Assembly (NCBI GenBank): GCA_037447655.1
Contig: JBBHKE010002674.1
Location: 188,001 to 226,764 of the forward strand
Length of the DNA: 38,764 nucleotides
Source of the DNA: Zygnema cylindricum
Taxonomy: Eukaryota > Streptophyta > Zygnematophyceae > Zygnematales > Zygnemataceae
Direction: 5' to 3'
Made by a program: the position numbers and the translations under genes
Shown: positions 11,898 through 20,626 of the stretch, piece by piece
Position numbering within the stretch: the first letter of the stretch is position 1
How the letters are laid out: each line of letters starts with the position of its first letter
Notes under the pieces: generated by a model
Seen by the model: the letters and a program-made list of their open reading frames with translations, nothing else
Told to the model about the DNA's origin: nothing
The model's database searches: none

Positions 11898-14800
11898 NNN
11901 NNNNNNNNNNNNNNNNNNNNNNNNNNNNNNNNNNNNNNNNNNNNNNNNNNNNNNNNNNNNNNNNNNNNNNNNNNNNNNNNNNNNNNNNNNNNNNNNNNNN
12001 NNNNNNNNNNNNNNNNNNNNNNNNNNNNNNNNNNNNNNNNNNNNNNNNNNNNNNNNNNNNNNNNNNNNNNNNNNNNNNNNNNNNNNNNNNNNNNNNNNNN
12101 NNNNNNNNNNNNNNNNNNNNNNNNNNNNNNNNNNNNNNNNNNNNNNNNNNNNNNNNNNNNNNNNNNNNNNNNNNNNNNNNNNNNNNNNNNNNNNNNNNNN
12201 NNNNNNNNNNNNNNNNNNNNNNNNNNNNNNNNNNNNNNNNNNNNNNNNNNNNNNNNNNNNNNNNNNNNNNNNNNNNNNNNNNNNNNNNNNNNNNNNNNNN
12301 NNNNNNNNNNNNNNNNNNNNNNNNNNNNNNNNNNNNNNNNNNNNNNNNNNNNNNNNNNNNNNNNNNNNNNNNNNNNNNNNNNNNNNNNNNNNNNNNNNNN
12401 NNNNNNNNNNNNNNNNNNNNNNNNNNNNNNNNNNNNNNNNNNNNNNNNGAGGGAGAGGGAGAGGGAGAACGAGCGGGAGCGGGAGCGGGAGCGGGAGAAG
12501 GAGACGGAGGGAGAGGGAGAGAGAGAGAAAGAGGGAGTGGGTTGAGCGGGAGGGAGAGGGAGAGGGAGGCAGAGGAAGAGGGCGAGGGCGAGGGCGAGGG
12601 CGAGCAAGAGGGAGAGGGAGAGGGAGGGGGAGAGAGGGAGAGGGATAAAGGGAGAGAGGGAGATGGAGAAAGGGAGAGAGGGAGAGAGAAAGTAAAGTTT
12701 TGCTTTTGACTCGAAACTGGAAACTCGACTCGACTCAACCAGACTCAACTCGACTCGACTCGACTTGACTTTCAACTAAAAATAAAAAGTTAAAAACCAC
12801 AAAGAGAGGTAGAGGGGGAGAGGTAGAAGGATAGAGGTAGATTGAGAGAGGTATAGCGAGAGAGATAGAGGGGGAGAGGTAGACGGAGAGAGATAAAGTT
12901 ACGCTCGTTTGACTTTAAACTCGAAACTAAAAGCCTGTAAAAAAAGTTAAAAAAAAAAACCCAAACCTGAATCGCCAATGCTTCCCTCCCTCGTCCTCGA
13001 ACGCCAAAGTTTGGGCCGGAGTATTGGAAGTCAAATCGAGAGGGAAACATCTCTCCGCATGTTGTTTGGGAATCACAAGTCGATTTAATTTTCCCACATC
13101 ACTAGGAGTTACCGCTTTTTCAAATAAATGGGATTTTAAAATACCTTTTTTACCACCAAAGGCGGTAGTTACCAAACTTCCTCCTCCTTGTCCATCCATT
13201 CCCTCCCTCCTCCCCGGTGTTCCCTGTGAGTTATCTCCCATGGAAACTCCTCCTAAACCTCCACTCCCACCTCCTCCTACTATTATTCCTCCTACTCCTC
13301 CTCCTCCCCCTCTTTGAGAAGAAAGTCCGGCCATTTTTTTACTTTGTTCGAGTTCTTCGTCGTAAGTATGTCTTCTCAACATATCGACAAGCTGAAAAAA
13401 AAAACAAACAAACAAACAAACAAAGCTAAGTAATCAACAACAGAAAACATAAGGAAAACAAAAAGAAAACAAAAAGAAGAAAAAGAAGAAACGAGAGCAA
13501 AAAGAGAACAAAAGTAAAGCGACAAAAATGATGGAGATCCATTCAACTTTTTAATTTCTTTACCATCGTCAGACAAAGCACACTAATTCTGGTTAAAACT
13601 TTTTTTTTTTTTTTTAATTTCTAGTAAGGAAGTTTTTGTGAGGAAACAAAGGGAATGAGAGGGAATAAAAAAGGGATAGAGAGAGTATTAATTCATTACT
13701 ATGCACCATTTTTCTAATATTTTGGTCAACATTATTTACGCACCTCGTCTGAAAAAATTAGATCTCAATCAGGACAAAATTTGCACTAAATTAAGCTAAA
13801 TTAGGTTTATATTTGCACTAATTTGGGTCAAATTTTCACTAATTTGGGTCTAAATGGGGTCCAAGGAGGAACTTAGACCAAACACGGACTGAATTGGTTT
13901 AAATCAGGTCTCAAGTCGGATTAAATTTGCAGGAAACTATGACTAGAATAGATCTGAATGAGGTATAAACGGGGTCTAAATTTTGAAACAGAGAATAAAA
14001 TTGGTGAGACACGGAACCTGGACTATAGGTGGTCTTAAATTTGGACTAAATTAGGTCTAAAGTATGACTAGGTCTAGATTTTTAACTTAAGTGGGTCTAA
14101 ATGGGGCCTAAATCAAAAATTGGTCTAAAGAAGGTCCAAATTTGGACTAAATTAGGTCAAAACCAGTCTCAAAAAAAGTCATTGTGAAGTTAAAAATTGA
14201 TTTGGGAAGAATTTGCCGAAAAATATGGTACGGAACAACAAAAAAATGGTTGTTTGTAAATTATTCGGCAAAAGAAATCGAAACCAGGTAACTTTTATGG
14301 ATTTTTTTTTTAAACAGACACGTACAAAAGTTTTAAAACAGAAATCTCAACTTGAAACTTAAAAAAAAACTTGAAAACTAGCAAATAACTTGTGAAAAAG
14401 TATAAAACATGTAAACAACTTGTGGAAAAAATATTCATTCCAGTGAAACCTATAATGAAAACACAATTAAAGAGCCTTTCAGATGGGAAACACACACAAA
14501 AAAAACCCTGATTTGAAACGAAAACAAAAATGAAAGTGTATTTTTCTGCTGTTTTTAAAAAGTTTTTTATGCAATACACTAAAAATATGGATTGCTAAAA
14601 AATTAACTCCCTAATAAACAAAATTATACTTTACAGTCCTTTTATAAAAAGAAAATAATCGATAACAGAAGTCTTTCCGATGAAAAATACTAAGATAAAA
14701 CGATAACTTTTATAGAAAAAAATTGAGATTTTCAAAAAATGGTTTTCGTGTCCATATGAAACAAAGCCATTGACAAATTGAAATTATTCTAATCTTTATT

Positions 14801-17059
14801 TTTATTTTTTTATTCTAGTTTTTTACAGCTTCAGAACTTCTTTTTTTTAGGAAAATGTTCAGAAATACGTATGAACTTTTCTTGTGAATAAATCTATGGA
14901 AATTTTGAATGCAAAAATCTGTCCCAAAAAAAAAAATTGTCCCCGAATTTGTCTCATTGTCTCTAAAGAAGGTCTATATTGCCCCGGAAAAAGACTTTTA
15001 TTGATCTAAAAAAAGTTAAAAATGACAAAGTAAAATACAAGCACGTCTGACTCCTTTAAATTTTCCCTCTTTTTTTTGGGGGGGTTCCAAATAAGGATAA
15101 GTGTTCCAGAGAGAGAAAATTAAGAAAGAGAATTGAGAGGAGGGTAATAAAGATAGCGAGAGAGAAAAAGAGAGGAAAAGAGAGAGAAAAAGAGAGAAAA
15201 AGAGAGAAAAAGAGAGAGAAAGAGAGAGAAAAAGAGAGAAAAAGAGAAAGAGAGAGAAAAGGAGAGCGAGAACGGGAGAGAGAAAGAGAGAGAGAGGGAG
15301 AGAGAGAGAGGGAGAGACAGAGAGGGAGAGAGCGAGAGAGAGAAAGAGAGAAAAGAGAGAAAGAGAGAGAGACAGAGACAGAGACAGAGAAAAAAAAAAG
15401 AGGAGAACAAAAAACCAAAAAAAAAAATCCCCAAAAGAAAATCCTTTTCACCTGTTCCTTCTTATGCGTCCTTATAAAGTCACTCTCCGGATCCGTCTCC
15501 GGCATCGGCCGAAAATTCGTCATCGCGTCCCTCCCGCGAAATTTTATCGCTGCCCGGTCGAAAGCTCGGGCAGCTTCGGCCTCACTATTAAAAGTTCCCA
15601 GCCACACACGTGTGTGCTTTTCGTATATTTGAGCTCCCCACCGACCATTCGGTTGCGGCACCACTCCCCTATATTGACTCGAACAGAGCCGGTTCGGTTC
15701 GTTGGGATTACTAGGGTTAAGATTAGGATTGGTAGAATTGTTAGGGTTAGAATTAGGGTTAGAATTAGGGTTAGAATTAGGGTTAGGATTAGGGCTTAGG
15801 TGGTGGTTTTCTCTCCCTCCGAGGACCACGAGACCGTCGTCTTCTTCTTCTCCTTCTTCCGGGGAAGGATCTGGGTCTGGGTCTGGGTCGAGGTCTCCGG
15901 AGACAGCCTCTCTCTCTCTCTGTGTATCTCTCTCTGTTTCTCTCTCTCGCTCTCCCTCTACCCCGGAGGAGAGAGGGACGAGGGCGCCGGAGTTCGGGAG
16001 TAAAGGTCCTACAGGTCCGGAGGGTCCTGGGAGGGGAAGAAGAGCTAAGGGAGATGAGGATGGAGGGAGGGATAGGAGAGAGGCTCCCCCTCCTCCTCCT
16101 CCCCCTCCCCCTCCCCCTCCCCCTACCCCTCCTCCCCCTACCCCTGGTTCTTGTCCTATACCTGAGGCTGAGGGTTGAGAGGAGGGTAAGGAGGAGGGTA
16201 GGGAGGGTAAGGAGGAGGGTAGGGAGGGTAAGGAGGAGGGTGGGGATATTCTTGGGCCTAAAGGTTTCATGTCTATCTCTCTATTGTCAATTTCTCTCTC
16301 TCTATCTCTCTCTTTATCTCTGTCTCTGTCTCTGTCCCTATCCCTGTCTCTATCTCTATCTCTGAGTCTCTCCCTCTCTCTCTCTCCTTCCCTCATCAGC
16401 TGTCCTCCTCCATCAACTAAGTCCTCTCTCTCCGACTCCAACCCCTCTCCCTCTACCTCCTCCCTCCCATTCCCACGTGGCATCCAACTCTCACTCCTCT
16501 CTCCTCCTCCCATCCCTCCTCCTCCTCCTCCTCCTCCTCCTCCTCCCCCTCCTCCTCCTCCTCCCTTCGGTAGTAATCCCACCTCCGCCAAATGCTCCGG
16601 ATCTCTGGAAGCCATCTCCTCCCTTCTCCTCTCCTCCTCCTCATCCTCACTAGATACTGATCCCTCTCCCTCTCCCTCTCCCTCTCCCCCTACCCCTACT
16701 CTTCCCCCCCCTCCTCCCATTCCTCTCTCTCCTTCCAATCTCCCCATTCCCCCTCCTCCTCCTCCTCCCTTCCCTTCCCTCCCTGCCCCTGCCCCCCCGT
16801 AATTCGCTCCGCTCCCTCTCCCTCCACCCCCCCCCGAACTAAAACTCCTCTCTCTCTCCACTGGCTGCCACCCTTGTGCCACGTGGCGGCTCCTCAGGGC
16901 CTGGGGGGGGGTGGAGGTAAGAGGGCTTCCCTCGGATTCGCGGAAGGGGAAGGGGGGGAGGGAGGGAGAGGGAGAGGGAGAGAGAGAGTTGTCGGAGAGA
17001 GGAGTGGTAGAACTGCCACGTGGCGTATCTGCAGTGGGCCACGTGGACATAGTCTCCAT
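9592..17059 (-). CDS. RAV-like transcription factor with AP2, B3 and a C-terminal PB1 domain (4 exons)
   Basis: Exons run 17059-15452, 13391-12967, 11852-11543 and 11246-9592, about 1330 residues. The AP2 domain is at residues 460-516 (motifs [27 protein letters not shown]), followed by the RAV signature [20 protein letters not shown]3 domain lies at ~624-730 ([25 protein letters not shown], then [23 protein letters not shown]). KLFGV at ~807-811 resembles the RAV repression motif R/KLFGV. A Gln-rich, then Glu/Arg-rich middle follows. The last 70 residues are a PB1 domain of ARF/Aux-IAA type, with VKCF (basic face) and DKDQD...GDESW (acidic OPCA face). Known RAV proteins bind bipartite CAACA/CACCTG sites in the nucleus. 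PB1 domains mediate head-to-tail oligomerisation, which I infer here. All junctions are GT-AG and keep frame. Two frame slips lie in G-rich runs of exon 4. Land-plant RAVs are usually ~350 residues and lack PB1. Confidence 0.87.
9595..9804 (-). other. PB1 domain (ARF/Aux-IAA type) at the C-terminus of the RAV-like protein
   Basis: Seventy residues. Strand 1 VKCFVEG carries the Lys of the basic face. [18 protein letters not shown] matches the conserved VDLxRFxSYxELxxxL of ARF and Aux/IAA proteins. [19 protein letters not shown] matches the VYxDxExDxMLLGDDPWxxF block, including the acidic OPCA residues and the GD-W signature. The segment between helix 1 and this block is shorter than in typical ARFs. 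Both faces are present, so head-to-tail polymerisation is plausible (inference). Confidence 0.88.
11247..11542 (-). other. Intron 3 of the RAV-like gene
   Basis: 296 bp, donor GTAAGT and acceptor TTTAG on the minus strand. GA-rich repeats at its two ends (11258-11335 and 11494-11535, + strand). Without this intron the KLFGV-containing exon joins B3 in frame. Confidence 0.8.
11543..11852 (-). CDS. RAV-like gene exon 3: second half of B3
   Basis: 310 bases, following the acceptor CCGTCCAG. It encodes [19 protein letters not shown], then the LxxGD and LFIGFRRRP strands that close B3 at about 11699. A Gly run encoded by (CCT)n at 11629-11668 and a Ser/Arg-rich tail come next. The donor is CCT|GTAAGT, phase 0. 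The assembly gap lies just upstream in intron 2 and does not touch the B3 codons. Confidence 0.87.
11898..12448. other. Assembly gap (551 N) inside intron 2
   Basis: The run of N sits between (GA)n on both sides, within the intron that splits the B3 domain. The gap was probably left because the purine microsatellite could not be assembled. The true length is unknown. Confidence 0.98.
12449..12775. repeat. Polypurine repeats and (CGACT)n in intron 2
   Basis: GGGAGA-type purine repeats run to about 12690. A pentanucleotide run of CGACT with variants follows at about 12715-12768. Both lie in the intron; the open frames drawn across them and the gap are not genes. Confidence 0.85.
12967..13391 (-). 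CDS. RAV-like gene exon 2: RAV linker and first half of B3
   Basis: 425 bases (141 codons plus 2). It opens after an acceptor (TTTTTTTCAG) with [19 protein letters not shown], the stretch that follows AP2 in RAV proteins. A Gly-rich spacer follows, then the B3 start at about 13130 ([19 protein letters not shown]). The exon ends in KHWRF plus AG at the donor CAG|GTTTGG. The split Arg codon is completed by G at the start of exon 3, giving the invariant WRFRYSYW of RAV B3 domains. Confidence 0.87.
13392..15451 (-). other. Intron 1 of the RAV-like gene
   Basis: 2060 bp with GT donor and AG acceptor on the minus strand. The donor-proximal part (15065-15410) is polypyrimidine on the coding strand. 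A degenerate tandem array lies at 13745-14175. The rest is AT-rich with no coding sequence seen. Confidence 0.82.
13745..14175. repeat. Degenerate short tandem repeat in intron 1
   Basis: Many diverged copies of a unit of roughly 12-20 bp, close to GGTCTAAATTTGGACTAAAT (for example near 13845, 13975, 14030-14060, 14090 and 14120-14160). It looks like an old minisatellite and has no open reading frame. Confidence 0.65.
15452..17059 (-). CDS. RAV-like gene exon 1: low-complexity N-terminus and AP2 domain
   Basis: 536 codons, phase 0 at the end. The ATG at 17059 is the first after an in-frame TGA nine bases upstream. Residues 1-455 are almost all low complexity: Gly runs, an Arg-Asp repeat, SLPSLPSS repeats, DPDPDP, and an NPNS repeat encoded by CCCTAA-like DNA (15737-15797). 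The AP2 domain at 15512-15682 is intact and RAV-type. The exon ends CAG|GTGAAA, and the next exon continues with the conserved RAV linker. In RAV proteins this region reads without interruption from AP2 into VDML, which supports the splice call. The low-complexity part has long open frames on the opposite strand, an effect of repeat composition. Confidence 0.85.
15512..15682 (-). other. AP2 DNA-binding domain of the RAV-like protein
   Basis: Fifty-seven codons, from SSQYRGVV to RDAMTNF. The three-stranded sheet residues (YRGV, GRWGAQI, RVWLGTF) and the helix ([18 protein letters not shown]) are complete. The [15 protein letters not shown] stretch is the RAV subclass form, not the ERF/DREB form. 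Confidence 0.93.
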
Positions 17060-17082
17060 GGGGTGTCAGAGGATGCCACGTG
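16880..17082. promoter_or_regulatory. Cluster of four CACGTG G-boxes around the RAV-like start codon
   Basis: Palindromic CACGTG at 16880-16885, 17017-17022, 17040-17045 and 17077-17082, each preceded by GC or GGC context (three are GCCACGTG). A fifth lies at 16474-16479 and a sixth at 15607-15612 inside the AP2 codons. G-boxes are bound by bZIP and bHLH factors in plants. Three of the four are in coding sequence and one in the leader, so a regulatory role is possible but not shown. Confidence 0.5.
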
Positions 17083-17089
17083 TCAGCAT
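17066..17089 (-). other. Seven-codon upstream ORF before the RAV-like start codon
   Basis: An ATG at 17089 opens seven codons and stops at a TGA (17068-17066) six bases before the main ATG at 17059. If transcription starts upstream, ribosomes would meet this ATG first. That could reduce translation of the main protein. The transcription start is not known, so the effect is inferred. Confidence 0.45.
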
Positions 17090-17099
17090 GGTGAGAGAA

Positions 17100-17659
17100 G
17101 GGAGGGGGGGGGAGGGGGGGGGGAGGGGGGGAGGGAGGGGGTAAGGAGGGAGGGAGGGAGGGAGGGAGGGAGGGAGGGAGGGAGGGAGGGAGGGAGGGAG
17201 GGAGGGAGAGGAGGGAGGGAGGGAGGGAGGGAGGGAGAGGAGGGAGGGAGGGAGGGAGGGGAGGGAGGGGAGGGAGGGGAGAGGGAGGGAGGAGGTAGGG
17301 GAGGGAGAGGGAGGGAGGGAGGGGAGAGAAAGGGAAAGGGAGAGGATAAGAATGTATGTGAAGAGAGAGAAAAAAAGAGAGTGAGAAAGAAAAGATGAAG
17401 AATGGAGGAGATAGGAGAGAAGGTTTGGGAGGGGAGGGAGGGAGGAAGAGAGAAAGAAAAAATGAAAGTGAGAGACGGAGGAGAGGGATAGAGAGAGAGA
17501 GAGTGGGAGGGAGGAGATGAGAGAAAAAATAGAGACAGAGAGAGGGAGAAAGAGAGGGACGAGAGCGAGGCGAGGGAGGAGAGGGAGAGGGAGGAGAGCA
17601 AGAGGAGAGGGGGGCAGGAGAGAGGGGGGGAGGAGAGGGAGAGCGAGAGAGAGAGGGAG

Positions 17660-17724
<65 letters not shown>

Positions 17725-17750
17725 GAGAGAGAGAGAGCGCGAAAAGTTTC
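17100..17750. repeat. Polypurine/polypyrimidine tract upstream of the RAV-like gene
   Basis: About 650 bp nearly pure purine on the + strand: (GGGA)n at 17100-17330, mixed GA at 17330-17640 and (GA)n at 17640-17745. It occupies the promoter side of the minus-strand gene, where the coding strand is CT-rich. Long open frames on either strand are composition artefacts. Confidence 0.9.
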
Positions 17751-17759
17751 ACCTGGTGG

Positions 17760-18978
17760 GGGGAAACGCAGTGTCAGGGGGGGCCCATGGCTTCTCTTAG
17801 GGTTTTTTTCTCCTGCGGCCGCCCTCCCTTAACATATTATTGGCTCATCCGTACAATTTGACATCCGTACGGGTAGAAAGTACATTCAGTACCACATCCG
17901 TACGAATAATCCGTCGCCACGCGTCCTATTTCTGTCGATAGAATTCTTGCATTTTTCGGCGACGACGACGCTGTCACGCGGAAAGTTTCGATTTTTTACG
18001 ATTTAGTGCGCACGAAAACGCACTAAACGCACTAAACTCACTAAATAGTAACTCAGGTACTGTCTTTTCTGTGCGGTATCCTTACGAAATAGACACGTCA
18101 GCAAGAACAAATTACGTTGCGGTCGTACAGTTAGGACAACGTGAGGAATAGAACTGTACTGGAGTAGTTCGCCTCCTGTACGGAATCTTCAGATAATGTA
18201 CGGATGACATTCCAAAATGTACGGATACTCGGTTAAATGTACGGATGTCCACGCTTTATGTAGCGACAAAAGTAGATGCTTTTCCGGATCGAGGCTTGAG
18301 TGCTTTGAGGCCTTGACCGGACGAGAATCTGGAATGATATGTACGGAATGTACGAAGTGTACGAAAGGGTGTACGGAATGCCCAGGTCATATCCTGTGGC
18401 TGACAGCAGGTGTGAAGCGAAAAAATGAGTCCTTGCGGATCGTCCAATCAGAAGCTCGGAATCGCCCGCATTCGTGCGATTGGCTGGTGGGAGCCCCTGG
18501 GAGCTCGGATGCTTCGAGAATCGAATTTTCGAAGACTGAAAATTTAGGGCACCGACTGATCCAATAGGAAAAGGCCATTTACCAACCGTTTCCGGGAAAA
18601 AACATAATTGTGTACGGATGACCGTTGGCGTACCTCAGGCTGGCTTACCTTTCGGAGATTTCTGTCATCTACAGTTGTTTCGGTCAGATGTACGGATGTT
18701 TTTGTCGATAGGTGTACCAGCTTAGTCAACCAATCGATGGAGAGTGATACCACGTAGGAAAGTACAGACAAAGATCACTACGCGACAAGATTGCATGACA
18801 TAATATTTGTCGTATTAGTAGATTTCGAATCGCAATATTTGTGCCGACTGCGGCCGATCGTGCTGAACGTTCGACCGATTACCGTTTGAATTTCAAACCC
18901 TTATGTTAAATCTGCATTTGACAAAATACGCGGGTCTACGGCACAGTACAGTACGGTACATAATTGTACTGTACAGTA
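17760..18978. other. Intergenic DNA rich in the word TGTACGGA, no gene seen
   Basis: No coding sequence is supported on either strand. The words TGTACGGA and CCGTAC recur about every 30-100 bases, densest at 18170-18380, more often than expected by chance. Short palindromic GTACTGTAC runs lie at 18945-18978, just before a TIR element. Confidence 0.55.
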
Positions 18979-19190
18979 CACAGTGAATCGCTATTAGGGT
19001 TAATGATTTTTTCGTCTCTTAAAACATCTTTTCTCCGTATACATATGTCGGATCGTGGATCTGACGGTTTATTTTGAAAGCTAAGATTCTCAGCTTCCGA
19101 TCGGCGGTCTCAAATTGAAAAACAAATGTGTACGGAGTAATTATGTTTTAAGTGGCGAAAAATCAATAACACTAATAGCGATTCACGGTG
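18979..19190. mobile_element. TA-flanked TIR element, short type (copy B)
   Basis: 212 bp. Left end CACAGTGAATCGCTATTAG and right end, read inward, CACCGTGAATCGCTATTAG, both flanked by TA. The inverted similarity extends ~64 bases on each side (shared CTTAAAACAT and CTCCGTA blocks), so the element can fold into a long hairpin. No coding capacity. Confidence 0.88.
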
Positions 19191-19769
19191 TACTGTACTG
19201 TTCCGTAGGTTTTGTAGGTTTGCGATCATTTTCTAAGCAACTCGGATCTTGGATCGTCGGTAACCCTAATTTTCGTACTGTAACCTACCGTACCTTAATT
19301 TTAACGCACGGTAAGGCATCATTCAAGTCGTTATATCAGCAGCAAATTACTACAGTGCTAGTTACAGTTGAAAGTACTCTGGAAAATCCTTATCCGTACA
19401 GTTTGCGAGGTCGTTCGGAAAAGAAAAGCAGTTAGGATAGCCGTACATGTAAACCGACAGTCGTTGTACGACCGCCGTCGTTTTCGACTTGTTATTAGTT
19501 CACGGAACGGAAATAAGTTAATAAGGGATGGCAGCTACAAGATAACGCGTCTCCGGAGGGCCCGCCGGGAATATAATAATTAGTACTTTATCCCTTTTAT
19601 GCCCCTTTTTGATGCTGATTTTCCGGCAAAGGGTCCTGATTTGGACTGACTATCGTAATTTATTGTTGCAATTTAATAGGACGTATAGGACGAATAGGAC
19701 GCGGACGATGGACTTTCCGAGATGACGTCAGCGAGAGCTGCCGTCTGGTTTGGATAACCTACTTTACTA

Positions 19770-19986
19770 CACCGTGTATCGCTATTAGGGTTTAATACTT
19801 TTTTCGCCACTTAAAACATCTTTTCTCCGTACACACTTGTCAGATTTCAATTTGAGACCGTCAATTGGAAGCTGAGAATCTTACCTTTCAATCGCAACCA
19901 TCAGATCTAAGAACCGACATTCGTGTACGGAGAAAATATGTTTTAAGAGACGAAAAAAACATTTACACTAATAACGATTCACGGTG
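19770..19986. mobile_element. TA-flanked TIR element, short type (copy C)
   Basis: 217 bp. Ends CACCGTGTATCGCTATTAG and, inward from the right, CACCGTGAATCGTTATTAG, flanked by TA on both sides. It is the same short family as 18979-19190, with the same CTTAAAACATCTTTTCTCCG arm and a matching arm at the other end. Between B and C (19191-19769) I see no gene. Confidence 0.88.
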
Positions 19987-20063
19987 TAGTGTGAAATTAA
20001 AATTTCAGAGGGCATAGCGTGTGTCGCCGGAAGAAACCCTAAAAAATCCTAAATCCTAAAATA

Positions 20064-20522
20064 TAGTGTTGTGCATCGGTAAGGATTTGCCGATAACAGA
20101 TATGGGCATTTTTTCGGGAAGCCGATAATCGATATATCGGTACGGATATACTGTACGGACCGTACATATAAACGTACGGCCAGCTCACTAAACTGTATGT
20201 GTTATTCCCCCGAAGCGCCCTACTCACAACCCCTATCTAATGAGGTGCCTACCAATCAAGTCATTTGGACAAGCCGAAAATACAGTAGCCGGAATAAGAT
20301 ATGTACGGCTTTAGTACGGCTCCAGTTAAAACGATGTACCTTTCACATTCAACGCCATGGCTTTGTTCCTTTCTTCCTTGGGATCCATTGGAAACCTGCC
20401 ACGTGTACTCCAGACAGAAAGTACGGAAATTACAAATGTATCGGTAACTCTGACCGTTTGATAACCGATAACTATCGGTATCGCTGTTATCGCGATAAAT
20501 TTTTTATCGTTACACAACACTA
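20064..20522. mobile_element. hAT-like non-autonomous element 1
   Basis: 459 bp. Left end TAGTGTTGTGCATCGG and inward right end TAGTGTTGTGTAACG. The flanks CTAAAATA (20056-20063) and CTAAAAAA (20523-20530) differ at one base, consistent with an old 8-bp target duplication. An 8-bp duplication and a TAGTGTTG terminus fit the hAT superfamily. No transposase is seen. Confidence 0.8.
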
Positions 20523-20626
20523 CTAAAAAACCCTAACAAATCTTTAAAAACCCTAGAAAAACCTCAAAACCTTTCAAAGTAGACTATTCCAATAATATTA
20601 AACGGTACCAGGGATACACTAATGGC

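Noticed and set aside
11459-12775. 438- and 315-codon open frames across the N gap
   Set aside because: They are open only because the gap has no stops. Apart from the real B3 exon at 11543-11852 they consist of repeat DNA.
15056-15451. Extension of the AP2 exon through to a stop at 15056
   Set aside because: The sequence after CAG|GTGAAA turns into polypyrimidine repeat protein, while splicing to 13391 restores the conserved RAV linker.
16269-17398. Long + strand open frames opposite exon 1 and in the purine tract
   Set aside because: Composition artefacts of GA/CT repeats. No domain is present, and the minus strand carries the AP2 exon.
17066-17752. 228-codon minus-strand frame upstream of the RAV-like gene
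   Set aside because: Pure Ser/Leu/Pro repeat from the CT tract. It is closed by the stop of the small upstream ORF and has no motif.
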